Origin: Nereocystis luetkeana
Lineage: Eukaryota; Sar; Phaeophyceae; Laminariales; Laminariaceae
Direction: 5' to 3'
Assembly (NCBI GenBank): GCA_031213475.1
Contig: JARUPZ010000026.1
Coordinates: forward strand, 1,752,501 to 1,816,500
DNA: 64,000 nt
Positions 11,030 to 22,499 of the stretch are shown here, one piece after another (within the stretch, counting starts at the first letter, position 1; every line of letters starts with the position of its first letter). The notes under the pieces are model-generated. The model ran no database searches. It had not been told where the DNA came from and saw only the letters and a list, made by a program, of their open reading frames with translations. The position numbers and the translations under genes are program-made.

Positions 11030-11143
11030 CCACATCGCCGGAGACAGCTTCGACACGCTACACCCTCCGCGACAACTTCGACGCAGTCAACGACCGACAC
11101 GCTACACCATCCCTAACAACTTCGACGCAGTCAACGACCGACC
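11030..11143 (+). repeat. Tandem repeats abutting the zinc-finger gene start codon
   Basis: The phrase aacttcgacgcagtcaacga followed by ccgacacgctacacc recurs with a period of about 46 bases. Two good copies and a partial one end directly at the ATG at 11144 (cgaccgaccATG), and degenerate copies (gttcgacgcc, gcttcgacacgctacacc) lie before them. The repeats probably form the 5' untranslated region or core promoter. Confidence 0.8.
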
Positions 11144-14100
11144 ATGGCCGAAGCTGTTGTTGGTGAAGCCCCAGGTACACCTAGAGACAACAGGAGCAGT
11201 ACCCCCTTGGCCGAGGACTGTCCTCGGTGCGGCATCCAGCTAATCCTGCTGGAGAGCAACCACCCGAACCGGGCGGACTACCCGGGCTGTGCGGGGTATC
11301 CGGAGAGCTGTGCATGGACTGGGTTGAAGCTAATCTGGTCCAAGGCTTGCAGCTTTTGCTGCGAGGAGATGCCGGCGAAGACAATCTGCTGGACGCGGAA
11401 ACTCGAAGGTGAGCTGTTTGCAATTTCATACCAGTATGTTTTTCGTTTTCTGTGCCCGTGCTCTTACAACTGCTGTGCTCCGTATGAGCGTGCTCCGTAT
11501 GCGCCTCAGCCAGGGTGTGTGTCTAAAAAGTTAACGCTGCCGTGTGCTTCTGTAACTCGTGCATGTGCGTGCGTGTGCGTGCGTGTGCGTGCGTGCATAC
11601 CTACATGTACTGTCGTCGTGTCGTTGTGCTGTCGCTGTGTCGTGTCGTTAGTGTCGTGTCGTTATGCTGTCTGTAGTGCTTCAAGGCGCCGTTTTTGCGC
11701 TCTTTTGTGCAGTAAATGTAAAGATCGTGCGACATTGCAAATTAGTACAAATACGGTTCTTATATTTTCGGTCGATCGATCGTGAAGTTTTTTTTCGGTT
11801 TTTGACAGCAGTACTACAGCAGCAGTACATTTTTGCACCATCCATATTTTTTTCGTTTTCTGTGCCCGTGCTCTTACAACTGCTGTGCTCCGTATGAGCG
11901 TGCTCCGTATGCGTGTGCGTGCGTGCATACCTACATGTACTGTCGTCGTGTCGTTGTGCTGTCGCTGTGTCGTGTCGTTAGTGTCGTGTCGTTATGCTGT
12001 CTGTAGTGCTTCAAGGCGCCGTTTTTGCGCTCTTTTGTTCAGTAAATGTAAAGATCGTGCGACATTGCAAATTAGTACAAATACGGTTCTTATATTTTCG
12101 GTCGATCGATCGTGAAGTTTTTTTTCGGTTTTTGACAGCAGTACTACAGCAGCAGCCAGGGTATAAGTTTTCCCGGGTTCAACTGTGTGCCTGTATACCT
12201 CGCAGAGGGTGTTATGCTGTCGCTGTCGTGTCGTTATGCTGTCGCTGTGTGTCGCGTGTTCACATGGCTGCCTGTCCTTCGTGTCGTATATGCTGACTGT
12301 CGTTGTGTGGTCCCAGCAGTTCTCATATCTTCGGATCCTTTCTTTCTGATGCTTTTCCGGATTTGTTTCGCAGGCAAATTTTCCTCCACCGGAAGGGCGC
12401 TTTCCGCGAACTTCCACCTCCACGAGGCTGACTGTGTGACCAAGACCGAAGACGAAACACCAGTCAACGCGAGGAAGCCCTCCACCAGCGACGTGAGTTG
12501 GGTTTCCCTTACTGTATTAATATTAGTAGTATATATCATCGTGTATTTTTTTGCCATATATTTGTCCGATATTGTTTTCGACATTTGTCCGATATATTCC
12601 GATAATTTTCAAGTTTTGGTCCAATATTATTTCCGATATTGTTTTTTTCGATATTTGTCCGGTTTTTGTCCGATATTGTTTCCGATATCGATATTTGTGC
12701 AATATTTTATCCGATATATGTTTCGCTATTTTTGCCGATATTTGTCCGATAATATTGTTTCGATATTTATTTGTGCAATATTTTATCCGATATATGTTTC
12801 GCTATTTTTGCCGATATTTGTCCAATAATTTTCCCGATATTTTTGTCGATATTGACTGATTTTTTCCGATATTGTTTCTGTTATATATTTTGCGATACCA
12901 TTTTCAGCAAATTAACTAATGGTAGGGAATTCCCATTTTACAACAAGCATAGAGCACAGGCGTCTAACATTCAAATACACGTCCCATTTTACAACAAGCA
13001 TAGCATAGCACAGCACAGCCGTCTAACAATTAAATACACGTGGGGTTTTTTTGTTCATGTACCCCTGTCTGATCGTGTGATTGTACGATATTTTCCCGAT
13101 GTTTGTTTCGATATTTGCATTTTTTCGATATTTTCCCCGATATTTGGCCAATCTTTTTCCGATAATTCCCCGATATTTGTTTCGATATTTTTTTCAGCAA
13201 ATTACCCTTCGTAGGGAAGTCCCGTTTTATCGCAAGCATCGCACACCTGTTGCTTTGTTTAATTTAGCATATGATAGCACAACACAGCAGCAGCGGAATC
13301 ATCCCTCAAACTATCGAAGCACACAAGAAAAATATTTTATTCAGCTAATTCCCTATCGTAGGTAAGTCCCGTCTTACCACAAGCGCAGCACAGCACAGCC
13401 CTCTAACAGTAGTCGTATAATCGTGAAATATTTTATCCGATATATGTTTCGCTATTTTTGCCGATATTTGTCCGATAATTTTCCCGATATTTTTGCCGAT
13501 ATTAGACTGATTCTTTCCGATATTGTTTCTGTTATATATTTCGCGATACCATTTTCAGCAAATTAACTAATGGTAGGGAATTCCCATTTTACAACAAGCA
13601 TAGAGCACAGGCGTCTAACATTCAAATACACGTCCCATTTTACAACAAGCATTTTCCTTTTTTCGCACGGCACGGCGAGACAAGCATATCACCCCTCAAG
13701 GTGCTACCCGACCACCATATCTGGTCCAGTATTATTGTTGTGCAATATCTGTTTCCGATGTTTTATGCCCGGCATAAGGTGTTATTTTGCTGTTTTTTTG
13801 CTCAAATACACAAAACACACGCAACTTTTATAGCAACAGCAGTAGTAGCAATCACATCTCTTTGTATGCGCATTCTTAGCTCGAGTTTTTTCAACAAGCA
13901 CAGCACAGCAGCGAAATCATCCCTCAAATCATCAAAGCACAGAAGAGAAATCAGCCCTCAAAGCACCAAAGCACATGTACTACAGTAAGTGCTGCCCATA
14001 TATGTTTCCGATATTTTGTGCCGACATAAGCGTGCCCGACATAAGGCGACAAAAATACGCCACTTTTAGAGCAACAGCAGTTGTAGCATTGTTTTCATTT

Positions 14101-14794
14101 TTTCGCACGGCACGGCGCGACAAGCATATCACCCCTCAAGGTGCTACCCGACCACCATATCTGGTCCAGTATTATTGTTGTGCAATATCTGTTTCCGATG
14201 TTTTATGCCCGGCATAAGGTGTTATTTTGCTGTTATTTTGCTCAAATACACAAAACACACGCAACTTTTATAGCAACAGCAGTAGTAGCAATCACATCTC
14301 TTTGTATGCGCATTCTTAGCTCGAGCGCCACAGTTATGTTGGAAGCGCGGTCACCGTAGTAGCGGTTTGGGCGCGGTCCGTGTGTACTACAACCTATCTG
14401 TCCCATTGTTTTCGTTTGTATGATACTTTACAATTATCCCTCAAGTGCATATCGGCCAGATTTCTGAAACTCGCTTCGCCTCCGCCACTCCCTTCTATAT
14501 TATTGCCGCCTGTTACAGATTGGCACAAGGTGCCAAGACTGCCTCCGTGACGAGGACAGCGCCTTTATCGCTGAAGGCGACCATCTCGTGGCGTCGTGCA
14601 TCAAGCCGTGGCACGTCGGGTGTGCTCTCAAGCGCCGCCGGTTGATGGTGGAGGAGATTACCACGGAAGCGGACTTGCGTGCAACGGAAAACAGCGCCCA
14701 GAGGTCTCGGAACAGCGCCTCTAGCCGGAACTCTACCCAGTCCAAGCGCGCCCGCGAGGGCCTCGCCAGGGGCGAGCAACTGGACCTTTCTTAG
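11144..14794 (+). CDS. Three-exon gene: small protein with three zinc-binding modules (two PARP-finger-like)
   Basis: Exons 11144-11408, 12374-12492 and 14519-14794 join in phase (1, then 0) with GT..AG introns (donors gtgagc and gtgagt, acceptors gcag and acag) into 219 residues ending TAG. Module 1 (C26, C29, C49, C56; GC-x2-YP-x2-CAW) resembles topoisomerase C-terminal or GRF-type fingers. Module 2 (C69, C72, H103 or H105, C109) is split by intron 1. Module 3 (C133, C136, then WH160-x2-C163) fits the PARP-type finger C-x2-C...H-x2-C. The C-terminus (about 180-219) is Ser/Arg/Lys-rich and probably disordered. PARP-type fingers usually bind DNA breaks or nicks, so a nuclear DNA-binding role is inferred. 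No catalytic domain is present. Exons are preserved while both introns are full of repeats. A decayed relative lies at 22.4-25.4 kb. Confidence 0.72.
11439..12160. repeat. About 300 bp direct duplication inside intron 1
   Basis: Text from cgttttctgtgcccgtgctc through tgtcgtgtcgttatgctgtc to ttgacagcagtactacagca occurs at 11444-11826 and again at 11854-12151. The first copy has an extra 75 bases of tgcgtgcgtg-type sequence. The rest is almost identical, so the duplication is recent. Confidence 0.9.
12545..14330. repeat. Intron 2 repeats: CGATATTT-type array plus two long direct duplications
   Basis: Between about 12,550 and 13,560 the motif ccgatatttgtccgata and variants recur dozens of times, in an AT-rich block unlike the GC-rich surroundings. 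A segment starting ccattttcagcaaattaact is present near 12,898 and again near 13,549. A longer segment containing caagcatatcacccctcaag is present at about 13,665-13,885 and 14,098-14,325 with few changes. Open frames rich in Tyr, Phe, Asp and Ile here only reflect the repeat. Confidence 0.85.
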
Positions 14795-14804
14795 GCCCAG
14801 AACA

Positions 14805-15065
14805 TAGAACATTGAAAACATTGAACTCAGAACTTAGAACATTGAGCGTTGCGCAAGCGAGTACGCGAGAAGCAAGCCAGTACGCGAGAAGTATATCTCT
14901 ACAGAGAATAGGAAGGAATTGCCAAGCAGACGAGTGCAGGGAACGCGTGGTTAAAAATAAAATCATACAAGAGACATATCTCTACAGAGAATAGAAAGGA
15001 ATAGAAGGGTATAAAGGAATTGCCATAGGTGACTTCTTCAGGGAACGCTTGGTTAAAGGTTTCAT
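14805..15065. repeat. Short tandem repeats between the zinc-finger gene and the Helitron frame
   Basis: agaacattga and tacgcgagaag are repeated at 14,810-14,890. A roughly 90-base unit (atatctctacagagaatag ... ggaattgccaa ... agggaacgc.tggttaaa) then occurs twice, from about 14,893 and 14,978. This is either the 3' flank of the zinc-finger gene or the 5' end of the Helitron, whose exact left border I could not fix. Confidence 0.6.
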
Positions 15066-15093
15066 AGAAGAGAAAATACAAGAAAAATTTTAA

Positions 15094-15897
15094 GTGATGA
15101 GCAGGCCTACATCGTCACCGGCATCGGGTTTGTCACGTTCTCATCGTCTTGGGGTCCTTCCATTTGGAGACCTTTCTGTCGTCTTGCCCGATCCGCACAG
15201 TGTTCGGTACTTGAACTTGAACAACCCACTCAATAACAAGTGCAAGTTTTGCAATGCCCTCAAATGGAAAGAAGAGAACATAAACTGTTGCAGCAAAGGC
15301 AAGTATGTTGTGCACCCACTCCTTCCTCTTCCTCAAGATATTAAGGATGTTTTTAGCTCGCCTAGTTTCCTGAAACGCCAACGCTCTTATAATGGCACAT
15401 TTGCGATGACAGCCCTTGGAGCATCACCTTCGCCCACTTGGACACAACCCTCATGCCCTAGCATGCTCAAGCTACACGGCAAACCGTATCACCGTGTAAT
15501 GGATAGTTTCCGTGAATCGTACGGAGGCACCGTAGCTAACAACCAAGCAAGAATGTACATCTATGACAATGAGATTCAAACAAACGCCAAACGCTTGAAA
15601 CTAGATGCAGATACTCTCACATACTTGAGCAATCGCATAAAACAAGACAACAAATGGGTCAAACAATATCGTACACTGCTCCTTGAAATCGACCAGAGCG
15701 AACACCACAACCTGTGCATATCATTCGAGGAGACTGCTCGTGTTACACCAACCGCTCGCACTGAAATTGCAGCTTTATTATACAAAGACGATGACCGCAC
15801 ACCTGCCCAAAGGCATGTCTACACATTTCCACGCAGCGGTCCAACTGACGAATGTAGCCAGCCTCGGTTCGTGTCTATCTGGTCCGTGTTATATTAA
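15094..15897 (+). pseudogene. Helitron RepHel part 1: N-terminal domain (267 codons)
   Basis: Opens with ATG at 15094, which I took as the start because it begins the frame just after the repeat block. Residues 50-66 hold CKFCNALKWKEEN..CC, the Cys-rich signature of the Helitron-like N-terminal domain. A block near residues 165-190 with YIYD..IQTNAKR matches the family's conserved segment before Rep. It ends at TAA 15895-15897, and the same frame continues at once with family sequence (FPLLHYFGEPGW), so the stop is a disabling change rather than the natural end. Confidence 0.8.
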
Positions 15898-16833
15898 TCT
15901 CTACAATTCCCACTTTTGCACTATTTTGGCGAGCCAGGTTGGAGCCCAGGATGGTATGGTGACAACAGAAAATCCCGCACACTCTCAACCACTACTGGGA
16001 AACCAGTTCAGATTTTTCAATATTGTCGTCAACGACTCCTGTGCGAGCCCGCTTTCCAAATCCTGTCGACGCTTGCTCAAGAACATGCTTGTGACTCTTA
16101 TGCAAGGCAAGATGATATAGTTATTTCTTATTGCGATAAACAACTTCCAAAGAAACGTATCACAACACTTAACGCTATCAACGACGCTCCCCCAGAGGCT
16201 ACCGTTGGAAAACGCCTCCCAGTCAGTTTTCATGGAGCCCCAGCAAACCGCAAAAGAAAGCAATTGGATGCAATGGCCGTAGTCACACGTATGGGAAAGC
16301 CACACTTGATGGTAACGTTCACAGCAAACCCGAAATGGCCCGAGATAGTAGAAAACTTACACAAAGGTCAAACAGGAATGGATCGCCCAGATTTGGTCAA
16401 CCGTGTTTTCAAAATGAAACTCCGATCTCTATTGGCAGATCTAAAGAACAACCTCTTCGGCAAGATGCATTACATGCTTTATGTTATTGAGTACCAAGGC
16501 CGAGGTTGCGTCCATGCCCACATCATCATAAAATTCGAAGGATCCAGCCCCGAGCAGTTAAAAGAAGTTGACAAATGGATACGGACAAACCTTCCAGATC
16601 CCAAAATTGCAAACGGTGAACTTCGACGAAAAGTCCTCCAGTATATGGTTCATAAGAAGTGTGGTACATTCAACCCTTCGGCACCTTGCATGAAAACAGA
16701 TTCCAAAACCAAAAGAAAATATTGTAAGATGCACTATCCCCAACCTTTTCGCTGTAGCCTCGCTCTCAACGAAGAGTCAGGTCGAGCTGAATACCGCAGA
16801 CTAGACAACGAAGACAACGCCACAATAAAATGA
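15898..16833 (+). pseudogene. Helitron RepHel part 2: HUH Rep nuclease
   Basis: Same frame as part 1. It contains MVTFTANPKWPEI, a hallmark of Helitron Rep, and GCVHAHIIIKF, whose His codons at 16513-16515 and 16519-16521 form the HUH metal site. A Cys/His-rich stretch follows (CGTFNPSAPC, CKMHYPQPF). In the family this domain nicks and rejoins single strands during rolling-circle transposition. A TGA at 16831-16833 interrupts the frame, after which Rep sequence resumes. Confidence 0.85.
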
Positions 16834-18330
16834 AAGAACGGTGAAAACAAGACCGTGGAAACGAACATAGACAATCGATCCATAGTGCCGTACAACCCGT
16901 ACTTGATTATGAAGTACGATTGCCATATTTGCGTCGACATGGTAACGGGACGAGCTGTCATTGCGTACCTCTATAAGTATGCGTATAAGCCTGCCGACTC
17001 TACTCGAGCAAAAATAACGTACAACGGCAACGAAATAGAAGCGTATCGCAGTGTCCGCTACATTTCAAGCTCCGAGGCAATGTGGCATATTTTTGGATTT
17101 AGGTCTCAAGAGCGCGTACCCACCGTCGTTCTACTCTTTGTTCACCTTCAAGGAGAGCAACCAGTTGTGCTAGACGAAGCAGACTCTACGGAGATACAAC
17201 GATCGGTAGCCGCCTCCTCCGTATCAAACTTGATGAAGTACTTCGGACGCCCTCACTACCCACGATTTCACGACTTAACGTACCTACAATACTACGAGCA
17301 ATACATTATTCAACCAAAAGAACGAACATCAAAGCGAGCTCATGCGGGCCATCACGACTCCACCGACGACGAAAACTCAGACGACAACGGCACGTCCACG
17401 AGGCAATGGCGCGATCGCTACCTCAACTTTGTCTATCCCCGGACAAAGCCAGTGGTTGCTCGCCTTCAGTACATGAGCCCTGACCAAGGTGATATATGGT
17501 TTCTACGACTGCTCTTACTTCATGAAGCCTCGACCAGCTGGACGCGTATCCGGACCTTCAATGGCCTTCTCCAAGAAACATTCGAACATGCAGCAAGAGC
17601 TATAGGTCTCGTTCATGGCGTTGAAGAATACACTATATGCCTGCAGGAAGCCATTGAGTTTTCAACCGCCAAAGAATTGCGTCAACTTTTCACAACGCTT
17701 ATTTTGCATGGTGCACCTGCAACAGCCCTATGGGAGATTTTCCAAGACGATCTCGCCGCAGACTTCGCCTCTAATCTTGCACAACCCGCTGCCATTAATG
17801 CTGCCCTAAAGTCCATAGATCTCATGCTTCACAAACATGGCAGAACGACAGATAAATACGGGTTGCCCAAAGTTCACCACGACAACACAGAGTACGACCG
17901 CTTGCTCGGAGCTTTCGACCGACAACAAATGCAAGAGTTGTCCAATCAACTTATCCCCCAACTTACCCAAGAACAGAGAACAGTGTTTGATGCCATTACA
18001 TCCAGCGTCATACAAGAGACAGGGGGTGTATACATGATCGATGCCCCCGCCGGAACCGGAAAAACATTCACTGAAATGACAATCGCTGCATCTCTTAGAG
18101 CCCGTGGTACACTCGTCTTGTGCACCGCATCTACTGGCATAGCAGCATTGATCCTTCCTGGTGGTCTCACAGCTCATTCAACTTTTAAACTTCCCTTCGG
18201 TCCAGCCGCAGTTAGTGGTAGCACGTGCAATATCCAAGCAGAGTCTCAAAGAGCTGACGTGTTGAAACGAGCAGGATTATTAATATGGGCGAATGCCCAA
18301 TGTCAAGCAAATACGCTCCAGAGGCTTTAG
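16834..18330 (+). pseudogene. Helitron RepHel part 3: end of Rep and start of PIF1-like helicase
   Basis: Soon after the TGA comes YLYKYAYK (from 16966), the two-tyrosine motif Y-x3-Y-x2-K that completes the Rep active site. A linker of about 350 residues leads to the helicase, with Walker A APAGTGKTF (about 18,045-18,070) and the ASTGIAA segment typical of PIF1 helicases in Helitrons. The frame leaves family sequence at about 18,290, at the position of the expected DE.P Walker B box. Matching sequence continues one frame over, consistent with a one-base loss. Confidence 0.85.
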
Positions 18331-20012
18331 ATTTAACGCTCAGAGATCTCATGCACAACGACCTCCCTTTCGGTGGTAAAACGATGGTGTTCTCAGGAGA
18401 TTGGCGCCAGTGCGGTCCAATTGTGAAGTTTGGTACTGCTGCAGACGTTGTCGATGAAGCTTTTTTGTCCTCGCATCTCTGGAAACATGTCCAACGTTTC
18501 CGTCTCACAAAGTCAATGAGAGATCGGGGAGACATTCCCTACGCGCAGACTGTACTAGCCGTTGGCGAAGGCGACATTGCACCGATAATGCTTGCCGATG
18601 GGTCTACCGTGATACCTCTCAAGCACACAACAAAGAACCCTGACGGCTCCGAACATACGTGCCAGATCAAGGGTACCACTGACTTCGAAGACCTCATTGA
18701 AGCCGTTTATCCTGATCTTTTGCAGGTAAACCACAACAATTTTGATGACCGTGGCATATTAGCACCCACTAATGACAGCATAGACGAAATCAACGAATTC
18801 GTTCTAGACATGTTGCCAGGAGAAGCCCAGCACGAGAAGAGTTCAGACCGACTCGTCACCGATGACACAGAAAACATGCCGGAGGTCGTGTCCGTAGAAT
18901 ACCTAAACACAGTTACTGTACCAGGCACACCTCCACATGATTTGCAACTTAAAATAGGAGCTTTGGTAATGTTCATCAGGAATATTAATTTTGACAGTGG
19001 CCTCGTTAATGGAAAAAAAGGAGTCGTACGAGGTCTCTCTGCTACTGTCGTTGATGTCGAAGTTATCGCAGAAGGATTTCCAATTGTTAGAATACCCAGA
19101 ATTTGCTTCGAAGTTCAGATTGGCGCCAAAAGAATTACTTTCCATCGTCATCAATTCCCCCTCCGTTTATGCTACGCCATGACAATAAACAAATCGCAGG
19201 GACAAACACTTAAGAAGGTCGGCCTCGATCTCAGAGATGATGTCTTCACACATGGACAATTGTACGTCGCTCTCAGCCGCACCACCTCGCGACAAAACAT
19301 CCTCTGCCTCGTCAAAGAAAATAGGCTCATAGATAACGTCCCCTACGTTGCCAACGTCGTCTTTCGCGAGTTCATTTTGGCTGCAACTGGGAGAGAACCC
19401 TTGCATTTGAATGTTGACCCTTCCGCAAATAATGATAATGCAAAAATAAATGAAAACGACAGCAAAAGCAGTAGCGACAACGACAGCGATAACAACGACA
19501 GCGAAGTTAGCAGCGATGACGACAACAACAACAACAACAACAACAACAACACACACAACACCAACAACCGGTTCGTTGTTAATGAGGTAGGAGACGGTGC
19601 CTGCTTGCTTCGTTGCATCGCTCGCAAAGTGCATGGTGACCCTGAGAAACACTTCGTTACCCGACAGCAAATACTGCAACACATCCGTGATCACCTGCAT
19701 GATCCAATACCCTCATTCGATATGTCATTCGATGAAATTATTTCAGGCGGTATTCAAAACGAATCTGTAGCTGCCAGTGGCCAACCCGACACACTCTATG
19801 ATTCAGTGGGTCACTACCTCAACCTCATGTCCAACGCATATGCTTACGGCACACATATCGAAATTATCGCCGCCAACCATTTGTTCAACATCGACATCAA
19901 CTTAACATATGCAGGTACATCCTATCCAAGCTCGCCCCCCGAACCAAACTCGTGCAATGTCCTGTACGATCCCGTGGCGCAGCACTACAGCACACTCCAG
20001 TACTGCGGTTGA
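18285..20012 (+). pseudogene. Helitron RepHel part 4: rest of PIF1-like helicase and OTU protease
   Basis: The helicase continues from CPMSSKYAPEALDLTLRDL, with FSGDWRQCGPI and, near the end, NKSQGQTLKKVGLDL and YVALSRTTS, the usual PIF1 motifs. A linker very rich in Asn, Ser and Asp (about 19,425-19,560, with an aac codon run) joins it to an OTU-type cysteine protease: VGDGACLLRC gives Asp (GAC 19593-19595) and nucleophile Cys (TGC 19602-19604), and HYSTL near the end supplies His (CAC 19983-19985). The frame is open to TGA at 20010-20012. OTU domains occur in several Helitron lineages; their role in transposition is unknown. Confidence 0.87.
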
Positions 20013-20034
20013 TACAAAATTCGTGCAAACTTTT

Positions 20035-20108
20035 GTTGTACAACTGTACAACGGCAATGTAAATTAACTTGCGCCACTCCCATACCCACATCCCGGAGGG
20101 GAACCTTG
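20035..20108 (+). other. Helitron 3' end: palindrome and terminal hairpin
   Basis: gttgtacaactgtacaac (20035-20052) is a near-perfect palindrome. Further on, tcccggagggga (20091-20102) can form a 4 bp stem with a GNRA-like loop, followed by accttg and then TA-rich DNA. Related hairpins at 21775 and 26306 are likewise followed by CTTG and (TA)n, which argues that this is a conserved terminus. Confidence 0.65.
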
Positions 20109-21744
20109 TATTATATTATATATATATAATATATATATATTGGTATTGCCCTCGAAGAAATGCGTTCAAGCGCTGTTCTCGGTTTGCTTGTTTTTATTCG
20201 TGGAGTCGCAGTTGGAGTTAGTGAGAGTGACGAGAGAGGTCAGTCGGCACGGTGATCCTCAAGAAGCAGTTCCGCAACAAAAAGTTTTTTTCCGGAGTAC
20301 TTTGTGCACAGGCACATTCTGCCTAAGAATACTCGTAGAGTTGGGTTTCGTTAGGTAGAACTGAAAAGACAAAACCGTTATGACAGGTGCCCCCACTGCT
20401 ACGATAATATACTACTACGGCTGTACCGATATCTACCGCAGATCTTCTCCTGCTTCTCCGTTCCCTTATCAGTATAAATAGTAAGAGAATGGGCCTGACA
20501 ACGACATCTGCAGCATGTCGTAGGACACGGCCCGCACGTTGCTGCTGTGGGCAGGTGCAGTCTGCTAACGAGTAGTCGTTAACAGGTAGAACTCAAAAAA
20601 ACTGTTTCGGCTCTGTTTCGCCCGGCCATGTGTGCCTACTCCCGTTGCCGCATCTACTGTCAACAGTTGTAGCTCGGCCAACTCTGGACAAACTCCAACT
20701 GCACCAGCACGGCAAGGTTTCGTCTGTGTGTGCGTGCACAGCGCCCGCCGGGACAGGCATTGGTGCCGTGTGTTCGTTGAGTGCGGTTGACAAACGTGGC
20801 CGAAAGCGATGCTGAATTATACACGATGACACAGTGTCACAGCGGTGACACACACAAACAGAACAATTTCGAGCGAGGCACCCTAATCTTGTACGACGTA
20901 GATGTTTTTTTTTCCGTGGAAAACAAGAAAAAAAACTCGAGCTTCGCGCTCGCGCACCTCATTACGATGAGAATGACTGAACCCCAGTAATTCCCATTGC
21001 CTCGTAATGATCGTAATTTTATTTGGTAGCAAGCTACTGGGCCTTTTATTTTCATACTGTGGCACATTCTGGCCCAGCAAAAACGCCCAGCACACGGCAT
21101 AGCTCTCCAGCAACAACAGCGAATTTATAGCACCGCCATACAATCCGAACCTCCAACCCAAGTGCCACCCGCAGCTCGATACAGTATGAACTCGCAGGCA
21201 TCACCTGCAACAGCAGCAATGTCGGCGGCGTTGAGGGGCCTCCAGCACTCGTGACTCAACCTATCATATCTGATCACACCGTCCCTCGAGCTCTCTACAG
21301 AGGCCGCCATGGCACAGCAACAGTCGTTCATCAAGCTCTACCTTTTGTGACGGCAACGGATAGCACATTTTTTTGTGTGTGTTCGTGTGTGGGCCGTGGT
21401 TTATGTCGACCTAGGAAGTAGGAACGTATACATTAATAATCTCGAGGAAGGCGCAATCAATTGGGCTCTGCGCAGGGGCCGGACGACGATTCGTACGGGC
21501 TCACGTTTCCTCCGTATTTCAAAAGCAACGCGCAGCCACGGTGCGCACTACGACGGCAGCAGCAACAGCACAACAGCAGTGCTAGTATAGTATGTTTGTG
21601 CAGTGTTCACCAGGGGACACCAGCAGTCCAATCAAACAAATATAGCACGTCGTCGAACCTCGTCCTGTCACACAGCAGTACACAGCAGTTCTCGGAGTAC
21701 TAGGAATGACTGACGATGATGCTGCTACCCCCAATATCAACTTG
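20109..21744. other. No supported gene; TA-rich start then unique sequence
   Basis: A TA-rich block follows the Helitron end (20109-20142). The rest has short frames on both strands with no recognisable domain. Trinucleotide-type runs (cagcagcaac) lie near 21,560-21,580. Confidence 0.45.
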
Positions 21745-21790
21745 CGACACACCCTGGATTTCAAGTCAACGACATCCCGAAGGGGAGCCT

Positions 21791-21792
<2 letters not shown>
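21745..21792 (+). mobile_element. Probable 3' end of a second, non-autonomous Helitron
   Basis: tcaacttgcgacacacc matches ttaacttgcgccactcc just upstream of the Helitron end at 20.1 kb. The hairpin tcccgaagggga (21775-21786), gccttg and a long TA run follow. No Rep or helicase sequence lies to the left, so if real it is a non-autonomous relative; its 5' end was not found. Confidence 0.55.

Positions 21793-21844
<52 letters not shown>
21793..21844. repeat. (TA)n microsatellite
   Basis: About 25 uninterrupted TA units follow the Helitron-like terminus. Slippage during amplification or sequencing is likely, so the length is uncertain. Confidence 0.95.
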
Positions 21845-21846
<2 letters not shown>

Positions 21847-22499
21847 CAACTATAAACTCGTTTGCTCTGGACGGTCGCTGTGAGGGCGTTTCGGTAACCT
21901 TTCGCAAGATGTGTCAACCATGATTCGCGAGAGCTTTGAACTTTTCGCGAGTAGACGGATTTTTTTCTTATTTTTTCGGGAATAGTTTCAACAGGACTGT
22001 CAGTTTTCTGGCCAAATGAACGCTGATCTCAGTTGCTTTGGCATGAACATACACGCTATGAGACGGCATACGACGCGGGTTATTGGATTGTTTGCGTGCG
22101 TGGACACATGTAGACAGCATACAACGCGCGTCACGCTGGTGCTGCCTCTTCGTATACCGCTAGGCCTCCTGCTTGCGGTTATCCTGCTCGTGCCACTCCT
22201 TCTGGTGCCGCTCCTGCTGGTGCTGATTTTGCTTTCGCTGCTTCTGCTGGTACCGGGTGCCCCTCCCGCTAGTGCTGCTCCTGCCTGGTAGACGGCATCG
22301 CCTGCTCCTGGTGGTGCTGCTTCTACAGAGTGGACTGCACTTTTTCCTGCTTCCGCTAATGGTGCGGCCGTAAATACACCTACCAAACTCCCCAAGGCTC
22401 CCCTGCCTCTCCCTCTTCTGGCGGATCTTGGTAGCCCGTTTCGAGCAGGCCTATCCACGTCTGCACCGTGTCCTTCACGCTCAAGACAGGAAGTGGCGG

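Larger units (their letters stand above)
15064..20108 (+). mobile_element. Helitron (rolling-circle DNA transposon) with RepHel-OTU, inactive
   Basis: Reading left to right it carries a Helitron-like N-terminal domain, an HUH Rep nuclease, a PIF1-like helicase and an OTU cysteine protease, the order known for OTU-bearing RepHel proteins. The probable 3' end is a short hairpin (20091-20102) followed by CTTG at 20108 and then TA-rich DNA. That fits Helitron ends (subterminal hairpin, insertion into AT), though CTTG is not the canonical CTRR. The left border is uncertain. Two in-frame stops (TAA 15895-15897, TGA 16831-16833) and one frame change near 18,290 break the roughly 1,600-codon frame. 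Otherwise it is well preserved, suggesting fairly recent inactivation. Confidence 0.85.
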
